Shown here: piece by piece, positions 27,405 through 34,698 of the stretch
How the letters are laid out: each line of letters begins with the position of its first letter
Numbering within the stretch: the first letter of the stretch is position 1
DNA from: JBOFSQ01 sp051651625
GTDB lineage: Bacteria > Planctomycetota > Planctomycetia > Pirellulales > Thermoguttaceae
Length of the DNA stretch: 64,000 nucleotides
Assembly: GCA_051651625.1 (NCBI GenBank)
Contig: JBOFSQ010000036.1
Span: 34,460 to 98,459, forward strand
Direction of reading: 5' to 3'
Position numbers and translations under genes: made by a program
Notes under the pieces: model-generated
The model's database searches: none
What the model saw: only the letters and a program-made list of their open reading frames with translations
What the model was told of the DNA's origin: nothing

Positions 27405-28541
27405 ATGGCCAAACAGCAACCAACAAAAAAACCAGCAGCGGTTCTCACCACCAAAGACAAGCAGACGCTCGCTCAACTTGAGCAGATGGCGGAACGGGTC
27501 GTGAAGTCGGTGACGAAGAAGCGTGATCCCGACCTCGACATCCCGATGCGGGCACTCTCGAATATCTCGTTCAATGAACGGAAGAAGATTTTGGAGATGG
27601 GGAAAAAAACGGCGACTCGACAGCTATTCAATCTGTCGCAGGCGAAGAGTTTTATGCAAACGATGCTCGTCGCCGCTGGGGCACAGCAGCTCATTGAAGA
27701 AGGGAAGACGACTAGCATCCGCGGTCTTTACTACCTGCTCAAGCACACCATTCCGGGGACAAAAGAAGAGACCTTCGACTCGCAAGGTGAGAGCGATCCG
27801 ATCATAGAAGACTGTGAAGTTGTTTTGAGTGCGCTCCGCGAAGAGCTTCACCTCTACGCACGTCAGACGGGGCTTATGGTCGGCGAGATCACCGTCGTTG
27901 ACAAAGGCGACGCAATTGATTGCAGTCGGATGGGGAGCGGCGGTTACGGGATTCCGTCGATTGTTGAACAAGATATTGTGCAGTTTCAGAAGTGTCAGGC
28001 GAAGTTCATTTTGCACGTTGAAAAAGACACCGTTTGGCAGCGGTTTAACGAAGACAAGTTTTGGCGAACGCACCACTGTATTCTCACACACGGTGGCGGA
28101 CAGCCGCCGCGCGGCGTTCGGCGAATGCTCTACCGACTTCACAACGAACTCAATTTGCCGGTGTATTGCCTGCTCGACAACGACCCGTGGGGGTACTACA
28201 TTTACAGCGTCATCAAGCAGGGTTCGATCAATCTTGCGTTTGAGTCGCAGCGGATGGCGATTCCGGGTGCGAAGTTTTTGGGGTTGCGGAGTCTCGACTT
28301 CGAGCGGTGCGGACTCTCAAGCAGTGTCAAAATCGCGCTCAACGACAACGACCGCAAACGTGCGAAACAAATCGCAGAATACCCGTGGTTCGCCAAGAAA
28401 AAGGAGTGGCAGCGCGAAATTGCGATGATGCTCGATAACGGTTTCAAACTCGAAGTCGAGGCACTCATCAGCCGCGACATCAGCTACGTCACGGAGGAAT
28501 ACGTCCCCGCAAGGCTCGCGGAAGCGAAGTTTTTGGACTGA
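27405..28541 (+). CDS. top6A: DNA topoisomerase VI subunit A (Spo11-like)
   Basis: The ATG at 27405 gives 378 residues with a Lys-rich start; the 29 upstream codons are read from a hairpin repeat and are excluded. The winged-helix part carries the catalytic tyrosine region (TTSIRGLYYLLKHTIPG), where Topo VI A/Spo11 forms a covalent link to DNA. The Toprim part has the Glu in HVEKDTVWQRF and the DxD in LLDNDPWGYYIYSVI. Topo VI is an A2B2 type IIB enzyme that decatenates DNA; it is archaeal and plant in the main but known from some bacteria including planctomycetes. Subunit B, normally adjacent, is absent from this window. Confidence 0.88.
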   Translation: MAKQQPTKKPAAVLTTKDKQTLAQLEQMAERVVKSVTKKRDPDLDIPMRALSNISFNERKKILEMGKKTATRQLFNLSQAKSFMQTMLVAAGAQQLIEEGKTTSIRGLYYLLKHTIPGTKEETFDSQGESDPIIEDCEVVLSALREELHLYARQTGLMVGEITVVDKGDAIDCSRMGSGGYGIPSIVEQDIVQFQKCQAKFILHVEKDTVWQRFNEDKFWRTHHCILTHGGGQPPRGVRRMLYRLHNELNLPVYCLLDNDPWGYYIYSVIKQGSINLAFESQRMAIPGAKFLGLRSLDFERCGLSSSVKIALNDNDRKRAKQIAEYPWFAKKKEWQREIAMMLDNGFKLEVEALISRDISYVTEEYVPARLAEAKFLD

Positions 28542-28628
28542 ATAATTTGTGGACGCTGTGGACTTCGTGGACGCTGCGGATTTTGTTTGTCCACCGAAAC
28601 CGCCAATCATTTCTCCCTCAAAAATCCA

Positions 28629-30056
28629 ATGATTTCTGCTCTCACTTCGTCACTTACGTCGCCACAGAACACTGCGCCAGAGTTACAGCTTTTGGTTTTC
28701 ATCGACCGTGCGGTACGGCAGTGGGAGGTGGCTTCGCAGCGGCTTGCGACGGGGCTGCGGATCAACTCACCCGCCGACGACCCCGCCGGTTACATCGCAG
28801 CGGCGGAGCAACAGAGTGAAATTACCGGTCTTACACGGGCAACCAGCAACGTCCAAAAAATGGACGGACTCCTCGATCTCGCCGACTCGGCAATGTCAAA
28901 CATCGGCGAGTCGCTCTCAAACTTGCAGGCCGAAGTCCTCAAAGGCGAACGTGCAAACGCCTCGCAGATACGTTCAATTCTCGGCTCGATAGACTTTCTC
29001 GGACGTGCTGCGCAGTACCAAGGTACAAAACTCTTCAGCGGCGAGTCGATGATTTACACATCGCAAACATCGGCGCAAGGGAACGCGAAAATCGCATCGA
29101 GTCAAGTGCATCAAATCTCGTCGCAAAATATCGGCGAGACGTTTACACTCAACGTCGTCGCCGACGCAAAGAAGGGACGAGTGGTTGCCAACTTCGGAGA
29201 CACCGGCACCGGAATCGCCGCAGACGCAAAGATTTCGATCAGCGGCAGCTACGATATTTCCGAAACGCTCTCGCTCACTGCGGGAATGACGAACAGCGAC
29301 ATCGCAGCTCTCGTCAACGGACAGACAACGCGAACGGGTCTCACGGCGAGTGTCGATACCGCAACCAAAACAATCGTCTTCGAGACGCTCGGTGTTGGTA
29401 GCGATCAAGCGGCGGTTGTTCAGGTACGCGACGGAAACGTGACGTTCACCGATGGCACGAACGGTTACGCGAAAGGAACCGACGTTGTCGCTCAACTTGG
29501 AGGCCGCAACGTTTCGGCCCAAGGACGCACGCTCACTATCGCCACCTCCGAAATCAACGCCAAGATGCGGCTCGATCCGGTGACGCCAGCGGGAATTGCT
29601 GCTGGCAAGATCGACTTCACGGTGACTGGTCGCGGGCGAACGTTTCAGCTTGGCAGCGACGTTGTGAGTTCGCAGCAGATGACGATAAGTTTGCCGCACA
29701 TCTCGACTTACGATTTGGGAAACCAATACGGCGTGCTTGCCGACCTCGCCGAAATCGATTGGAGTGATGCGGTTGCGGCACGACGCGGTGCGGAGATCGT
29801 TTCGGGTGCGATAGAGCAACTTGCGACGCAACGCGGCGTCGTCGGTACGCTGCAAAAGAACACCGTCGCGCCGATGAAGACGACGCTTCAAGCGATGACG
29901 GACGTGATTACCGACGAACGTAACCGAATCATCGGCGTCGATGTTGCGGCTGAAACGTCGGTGAAGAGTCGCAGCGCGATTCTGATGCAGGCGGGGATGT
30001 TCGCACTTAGCGACATACATTCCCTCCGTGCATCACTCATCGCCACTCTTATGTGA
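28629..30056 (+). CDS. Flagellin/FlgL family protein
   Basis: A 475-residue protein; the ATG at 28629 is preferred over an upstream TTG at 28587, though neither has a good ribosome binding site. The conserved N-terminal flagellin helices are clear (VASQRLATGLRINSPADDPAGY; TRATSNVQKMDGLLDLADSAMSNIGESL), with a C-terminal helix (GVDVAAETSVKSRSAILMQAG). The variable middle of about 300 residues is rich in Thr, Ala and Gly (surface domain). Flagellin and hook-associated FlgL share these ends. The DDPAGY box and length favour flagellin, but the C-terminus is atypical. FlgM and a YjfB-like gene lie 2-3 kb away, supporting motility. Confidence 0.8.
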   Translation: MISALTSSLTSPQNTAPELQLLVFIDRAVRQWEVASQRLATGLRINSPADDPAGYIAAAEQQSEITGLTRATSNVQKMDGLLDLADSAMSNIGESLSNLQAEVLKGERANASQIRSILGSIDFLGRAAQYQGTKLFSGESMIYTSQTSAQGNAKIASSQVHQISSQNIGETFTLNVVADAKKGRVVANFGDTGTGIAADAKISISGSYDISETLSLTAGMTNSDIAALVNGQTTRTGLTASVDTATKTIVFETLGVGSDQAAVVQVRDGNVTFTDGTNGYAKGTDVVAQLGGRNVSAQGRTLTIATSEINAKMRLDPVTPAGIAAGKIDFTVTGRGRTFQLGSDVVSSQQMTISLPHISTYDLGNQYGVLADLAEIDWSDAVAARRGAEIVSGAIEQLATQRGVVGTLQKNTVAPMKTTLQAMTDVITDERNRIIGVDVAAETSVKSRSAILMQAGMFALSDIHSLRASLIATLM

Positions 30057-30069
30057 GATGTCGAAACTT

Positions 30070-31101
30070 CTACACCGGTCTGTGGCGGAACGCCTTGATC
30101 ATCATCGGGACGATCTGTTTGTAGTCGCCGACGATGCCGTAGTGTGCGACGGAGAAGATTGGTGCGTTGGGGTCGGTGTTAATGGCGATGATTTTCGCCG
30201 ACTCCTGCATTCCGGCGCGGTGTTGAATCGCACCGCTGATCCCGCAAGCGATGTAGAGTGCGGGACGCACTGTCGTTCCGGTCTGGCCGATTTGGTGCTC
30301 GGAACCGATCCAGCCGCTGTCAACCGCCGCACGACTCGCACCGACGACACCGCCAAAAGTCCCAGCGAGTTCAAACAAGATGTCGAATCCGTCGGCACTG
30401 CCGATTCCGCCGCCGCCAGCGACAACCACACGCGAACCTTTGAGATTGAGCGTCTGCTTTTTCGTGTGACGTTCAATGACCTCGACCGCCATCATCACGT
30501 CGTCGATCTGGAACGACTCTGCGATCACCTTCCCTTTGCGGCCCGACTTCGGCGGGTGCAGCGGCATCACGCCTTCACGCACCGTCGCCATCTGCGGCCA
30601 CCATTCAGGGTTGACAATCGTCGCAACAATGTTGCCGCCAAACGCTGGCCGAATCTGGAGCAACAAGTTTTTGTCAACCGTTCCGTCTTTCTTGTTCGGA
30701 ACGTCGTCGATTTCAAGACTCGTGCAATCGGCGGTCATTCCGGCACGGAGCGTTGACGCGATTCGCGGTGCGAGGTCGCGGCCCAGCGGCGTCGCGCCAT
30801 AGAGTACGATTTGCGGACGGTGTTTGCGAATCGCCTCGCAGACGACGTGCGCATAAGGCAGCGTCGTGAACTGGCGAAGTTTTTCGCTCTCAACCAGATA
30901 TACGTTATCGACGCCTTGCTCAATCAGTCGCTGCGCGAGCGGGGCAACACCGCTTCCGAGAAGTGTCGCACCGACCGCGACGCCGAGCTTGTCGGCGAGC
31001 TGCCGCGCCTTACCACAAAGCTCAAGCGAGACATCGCTCAAGCGTCCTTCTTGCTGTTCAGCGAAGACCCAAACCTCGCCCTGCGGATTTTTCTCAATCA
31101 T
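30070..31101 (-). CDS. etfA: Electron transfer flavoprotein, alpha subunit
   Basis: A 343-residue protein. The N-terminal domain (EVWVFAEQQEGRLSDVSLEL; VLYGATPLGRDLAPRIA) and the C-terminal FAD-binding domain (VVAGGGGIGS, GASRAAVDSGWI, IGQTGTTVRPALYIACGISG) are complete and of normal length. ETF accepts electrons from acyl-CoA and other dehydrogenases and passes them to the quinone pool through ETF-QO. The partner EtfB is usually directly upstream. Here the upstream space is a MITE-like element and then a ferredoxin-nitroreductase gene, so EtfB must be elsewhere or lost. It is convergent with the flagellin gene, 13 bases from its stop. Confidence 0.92.
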   Translation of the reverse strand: MIEKNPQGEVWVFAEQQEGRLSDVSLELCGKARQLADKLGVAVGATLLGSGVAPLAQRLIEQGVDNVYLVESEKLRQFTTLPYAHVVCEAIRKHRPQIVLYGATPLGRDLAPRIASTLRAGMTADCTSLEIDDVPNKKDGTVDKNLLLQIRPAFGGNIVATIVNPEWWPQMATVREGVMPLHPPKSGRKGKVIAESFQIDDVMMAVEVIERHTKKQTLNLKGSRVVVAGGGGIGSADGFDILFELAGTFGGVVGASRAAVDSGWIGSEHQIGQTGTTVRPALYIACGISGAIQHRAGMQESAKIIAINTDPNAPIFSVAHYGIVGDYKQIVPMMIKAFRHRPV

Positions 31102-31126
31102 ATTTTCAAGATGTTGGAAATGTTGT

Positions 31127-31297
31127 AAGCGTTCACGGTTAATCCCGTCATGCCCGCGTACTCGGCGGGCATCCAGAGCTAACGCTCCGGGGGTCGCTTG
31201 CGCGAACTTCGCTACCGCGTCTGCTTGCGGCGTTATTCTCTAGGCCCCCGCCGAGTACGCGGGGGTGACGGAAGGAACATCAACCGTGAACGCTTAC
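31127..31297. mobile_element. Element A copy 2: intact MITE with 8-bp target duplication
   Basis: 171 bases bounded by GTAAGCGTTCACGGTT and AACCGTGAACGCTTAC, flanked on both sides by GAAATGTT. No coding capacity. This is the clearest insertion of the family and defines its ends. Confidence 0.88.
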
Positions 31298-31311
31298 GAA
31301 ATGTTAACGTT

Positions 31312-32115
31312 TCACTCAACCCACTGCGTTGGTTGTTCGTTGCGATACGGTATTCGGCTGAACGACTCGCGTCCGGGGTAGCCGAGCATAAGTGCGGCGT
31401 AAACTTTTTGCGGATCGTGGAGTCCGAGCCACTCGCCAACGGCAACTTGCGACTGTGCCGCGCGGACCAATATGCCGGCCCAACAAGTGGAGATGCCGAG
31501 TGCATTGGCGGCTAGATCAAGCGAGGTGGCAGCAATCGTGGAATCGATCATCGACCAGCCGTTATCACTTTCGGTGTAGGCACAGACAACAGCAGCCGCC
31601 CCGCGCAAAACAGGGTCTATACCAGTCGTTCGCGCTGAAGTGAGTGCCGTTCCCCACTCTGTACCGTTCAGAGAGTCGATTACAAAGTCTGATAACTGGG
31701 CGACTTTGTCGTGCCCCAAAACAACCACCCACTTGATTTGACCGGTGTTTCGCGCCGTCGGTGCCCAGCGAACGACATCAAGAAGCTGTTCGATCTGCTG
31801 GCGAGTGATCCCCGCTTTGCTGTCGTAAGAACGAATCGAACGCCTTGCTCGTATGAGGTACGCAATCTGAGAAAAACGCGGAACTTGATCCGTTGTCATG
31901 TCGGGACACATCGACGCGGTTATATCGTCAACCGAGATCGCCGCAACGGGACACGTCGCCACGCAATGATAACAGCGTACACACGCCGTCTCACGTCCTT
32001 CGACGATCTCTGGAGAAGCGGGGTCGCCCTTCATTGCGAATATCCCAATGGGGCAAGTCAGGCTACAGCGTCCGCAGCGGACACAATCGGTGTGGTCAAG
32101 ACGAATGTGAGACAT
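31312..32115 (-). CDS. Ferredoxin-nitroreductase fusion protein
   Basis: A 267-residue protein with an N-terminal 2[4Fe-4S] ferredoxin domain, two CxxCxxCxxxC clusters (CVRCGRCSLTCP near residue 11 and CVRCYHCVATCP near 46), followed by a nitroreductase FMN domain (RRSIRSYDSKAGITRQQIEQLL, VRWAPTARNTGQIKWVVV, LGISTCWAGILVRA, MLGYPGRE). Such fusions pass electrons from ferredoxin to FMN for reduction of nitro or quinone-like compounds, and are common in anaerobes. This suits an organism with an ETF-linked, possibly fermentative metabolism. No clear operon partner; EtfA lies downstream beyond a MITE. Confidence 0.88.
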   Translation of the reverse strand: MSHIRLDHTDCVRCGRCSLTCPIGIFAMKGDPASPEIVEGRETACVRCYHCVATCPVAAISVDDITASMCPDMTTDQVPRFSQIAYLIRARRSIRSYDSKAGITRQQIEQLLDVVRWAPTARNTGQIKWVVVLGHDKVAQLSDFVIDSLNGTEWGTALTSARTTGIDPVLRGAAAVVCAYTESDNGWSMIDSTIAATSLDLAANALGISTCWAGILVRAAQSQVAVGEWLGLHDPQKVYAALMLGYPGRESFSRIPYRNEQPTQWVE

Positions 32116-32233
32116 AGCAAAACCCCACGCAGGCGAAACGCCCGCGAAACCTAAAGATATTTACGACAGCCAACCAGAAGTACTAATGACGGCGCGGAGT
32201 ATAACACCGCATCGCATTTTGACAAGGCGTCGT

Positions 32234-32431
32234 TCACGCAACGATGTCGAGATTCTGCCCCATACCGAGCGACTTACCGGTTGGTGCTACCATCGCGCTG
32301 TCCAAGAGCGTAAGAATCGCCTCCGACGTTGTCTTCTGAACGTCCATCGTCTTCTTCAGAACCGAGGCACCGATCTTGAACGATTGCATGTCTTGCTGAA
32401 ACTGTATTGCTGAACTGAATAACGGGTCCAT
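32234..32431 (-). CDS. YjfB-like putative motility protein
   Basis: A 65-residue protein. The longer frame to 32617 starts in non-conserved sequence; the ATG at 32431 follows GGGAAAGG at the right distance and gives the family start (MDPLFSSAIQFQQDMQSFK, then GASVLKKTMDVQKTTSEAIL). YjfB-like proteins are small and found with flagellar and motility genes; their function is not established. It is divergent from flgM with about 400 bases between, and the flagellin gene is near. Confidence 0.7.
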   Translation of the reverse strand: MDPLFSSAIQFQQDMQSFKIGASVLKKTMDVQKTTSEAILTLLDSAMVAPTGKSLGMGQNLDIVA

Positions 32432-32836
32432 AAACCACACCTTTCCCAAACTGCCCATTCGCCGAAGTTTCGCCAAATTGCGGACTTCCGGCGTACCGTA
32501 GCATGCAAAACTGGTCGCCGTGTGTGGAATCGTGTCGTTTTGAGAAAAAAACCAAGAATCTTTGCCAATAACGGGATTTTGCTCTTGGCAGAACTGGGAA
32601 AAATTGTCACAATACACCGCCTTGGGAGCTAAAAGTGGTGTATAGTCTGTTAGCTTTTGGGGCGTGCGGTATTTTTGACATGTATCTTGAGTGGGAATTT
32701 CAAGAAAGTTTTTTGCCGCTGAAGCATTTTGAGGCTCACCCGATTGTCCTTTCGTAGCGTATTGACGCCCAGACGAGACAACGTGTCTCGAAGTTGTTTA
32801 AGGATTCAAAACGGATTTGGAAAAAGGAGACAAGCC
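32432..32836. other. Divergent intergenic region, yjfB-like/flgM
   Basis: No gene. Both neighbours are motility genes, so it should contain divergent promoters. I looked for sigma-28 and sigma-54 type motifs and found no convincing match. Confidence 0.4.
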
Positions 32837-33148
32837 ATGGAAATCGGTGCCACACTTGCTGTTTACGGTTCGCAGAAAGTATCTGGAGCGCAGCGTGCGT
32901 TCCCAACAACGGCGGCGCGTGAGACCGCCGGAAAACCAACTATCAGCGGCGACGAGTTAACTCTTTCGCCAGCAGCAAAACTGTCGCAAGCGATGGCGAC
33001 AAACAGAAGCGACGACGCGAGTTCGTCTGGGCCGATCCGTTTTGACCTTGTAAATCGCGTTCGCGCCGAAATCGCTGCGGGGACATACGACACGCCAGAC
33101 AAAATGTCGCTGGCGTTTGACCGAATGCTTGCATCCGCAATGCGGTAG
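32837..33148 (+). CDS. flgM: FlgM-like anti-sigma-28 factor
   Basis: A 103-residue protein from an ATG that follows AAGGAG; the upstream 36 codons of the open frame are excluded on that basis. The N-terminus is a disordered, Ala/Ser/Thr-rich stretch, and the C-terminus carries the FlgM pattern (DLVNRVRAEIAAGTYDTPDKM, then AFDRMLASAM). FlgM holds the flagellar sigma factor FliA until the hook is complete and is then exported. A hairpin terminator follows at 33223. Confidence 0.8.
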   Translation: MEIGATLAVYGSQKVSGAQRAFPTTAARETAGKPTISGDELTLSPAAKLSQAMATNRSDDASSSGPIRFDLVNRVRAEIAAGTYDTPDKMSLAFDRMLASAMR

Positions 33149-33222
33149 ACCGCCAAAGTTTTGCGGACGAAAAACAAAGACACTTCGATGTCCAGTTACT
33201 CTCCTCTGGGTATCGAACTGAA

Positions 33223-33261
33223 GGGACCTCGGCTGTGAAAACGGTCGAGGTTCCCTTTTTT
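33223..33261 (+). terminator. Rho-independent terminator after flgM
   Basis: GGGACCTCG and CGAGGTTCCC form a stem with a loop of about 13 bases, followed by TTTTTT. Confidence 0.75.
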
Positions 33262-33301
33262 GAAACCTGTAACGATTTAACGCCCGCAGAAAGGATTCTG
33301 C

Positions 33302-33718
33302 ATGAACAACTTTCGGTTGCTGTTGATCACAGTTTTCTTCTTGTCGTGTTGTGGTTGCATCACGTCGGGGAAACCGGTTGCTGGAAAGGGGGCCGAAACG
33401 CCGTCGCCCCGCGCGGTAACAGAACAGATGCTCAGCGAAGTCCGCGACGCAGTGATCGTGTATTCGCATCGTCGCGGGAAGCCGCCAGCTTCACTCGGTA
33501 CGCTCCAAGGAAAGTGGGACTCCGAAAAAGTCCGCGATGGTTGGGGGAACCCGATAACTTACGCCGTCGGTACGGATTCGACGGTGCGTCTTTGGAGCTT
33601 CGGTAGCGACAACGCCATCGGTGGCACCGGCGACGCCGCCGACATCATCGTCGTCTTCCAGCCGTTCGCATCGCCAACAACAACGGCGTCTCCACTGATC
33701 TCAACGCCTGTACATTAG
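33302..33718 (+). CDS. Lipoprotein with GspG-like C-terminal domain
   Basis: A 138-residue protein preceded by AGAAAGG. The lipoprotein signal is clear (LLLITVFFLSCCGC; Cys of CCGC is the likely lipid site). The rest reads like the globular end of a type II secretion major pseudopilin, without the pilin N-helix: AVIVYSHRRGKPPASLGTLQG, VRDGWGNPITYAV, LWSFGSDNAIGGTGDAADI (calcium-site-like loop). It may sit in the envelope and interact with pilins, but it may equally be an independent planctomycete family. The TAG stop at 33716-33718 touches a copy of element B. Confidence 0.75.
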   Translation: MNNFRLLLITVFFLSCCGCITSGKPVAGKGAETPSPRAVTEQMLSEVRDAVIVYSHRRGKPPASLGTLQGKWDSEKVRDGWGNPITYAVGTDSTVRLWSFGSDNAIGGTGDAADIIVVFQPFASPTTTASPLISTPVH

Positions 33719-33799
33719 TAGTTCAGGTTCGGCATAGCCGAACCCTCCAGTTGTCATACGCCGCAGGCGTGGAGGGTTCGGCTATGCCGAACCGATGTG
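33718..33799. repeat. Element B copy 3
   Basis: Arms GGTTCGGCATAGCCGAACC and GGAGGGTTCGGCTATGCC around a short loop, starting on the stop codon of the lipoprotein gene. It lacks the AGACCTGTTC edge. Confidence 0.8.
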
Positions 33800-33814
33800 C
33801 GGGTGCTGCACCGT

Positions 33815-34687
33815 TCATTCCGTCTTCGTCGGTTTGCGGAAAGACGTTACGAAATCGACCGCCGCGCGGTGGGCGTTGAGAGCAGTGTCGGGCGATGGTG
33901 TCTCTTTCGCAAACTTTACAAGGTCCGCAGCAACTAGAAATCTACGCAGCTTGTCTGACGCCCCGTGGTGGGCAGAAAAATGTGACATCAACTCTGATGT
34001 CGTCGCCTCCATCGCACGAATCGGCGTTGTCGCCTCAATATAGATGCGGACAAGTCGGCTCATCTCGTGGTAGAAAAGATAGACATCGCTCGCGTAAACT
34101 CGCCGCGCAATAAGATCGTCCAAACCTGCCAGAGCCGCCTCCTGCGATGTGAGAACGACCACCGGCAGCGTTGACCGCGCACGTCGCCGCAGGTAAACTA
34201 CGCTCGACACAATCAGCACCACAACAACGCCAAGTGCGATCAGCGGCCACCACGACCGCGCAACCAGCGGAAGTGTTGGCGATGAAATTGCATCGAGCGA
34301 TCCGTCAACTGGCGATGTTACTTCGAGCAAGGTCGCTGGGATCGTCACAACGCTCGTCGTCTCTCCGCGACGGAGCGTAATCGGTATCGGTAAGAGACGC
34401 AGTGTCCCGACACGCTGCGGACGAAGGACAACCGCGTGACGCCGTTTGCGAACGACATCGAAGTCGCCAAACGTGTCACCAAACTCCGGCTGTTCATCGA
34501 CGACGCCAGTCGCTGGCACAACCTCCCACGACACGGTAACATCGTCAGAGAGTCGCGGCGCACTCGGTACGACATCGAAACGAACCGCCACGTCAAACTC
34601 TGGCGAGCGGACAACGTTTTCAGCCGCCAAAACCAGACGCGAAAACACGACGAAACAAAGACACACGCAGATCAGAAAACGTCTCAC
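33815..34687 (-). CDS. BatD/DUF4381-like membrane protein
   Basis: The open frame reaches 34786, but a GTG at 34685-34687 is the better start: GAGGGGG lies just before it, the upstream gene stops 11 bases earlier, and it begins a signal peptide (RRFLICVCLCFVVFSRLVLAAE). This gives 290 residues. An external beta domain (FDVAVRFDVVPSAPRLSDDVTVSWEV; RVGTLRLLPIPITLRRGE) is followed by a membrane helix (WWPLIALGVVVVLIVSSVVYL) and a cytoplasmic helical part (LDDLIARRVYASDVYLFYHEM) like BatD/DUF4381 proteins of the MoxR-vWA (Bat) systems. It is co-transcribed with the repeat protein upstream. Confidence 0.75.
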   Translation of the reverse strand: MRRFLICVCLCFVVFSRLVLAAENVVRSPEFDVAVRFDVVPSAPRLSDDVTVSWEVVPATGVVDEQPEFGDTFGDFDVVRKRRHAVVLRPQRVGTLRLLPIPITLRRGETTSVVTIPATLLEVTSPVDGSLDAISSPTLPLVARSWWPLIALGVVVVLIVSSVVYLRRRARSTLPVVVLTSQEAALAGLDDLIARRVYASDVYLFYHEMSRLVRIYIEATTPIRAMEATTSELMSHFSAHHGASDKLRRFLVAADLVKFAKETPSPDTALNAHRAAVDFVTSFRKPTKTE

Positions 34688-34698
34688 GATTCGCCCCC

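Noticed and set aside
28974..30020. 348-residue minus-strand frame opposite the flagellin gene
   Set aside because: Shadow of the flagellin frame; Arg-rich and without motifs.
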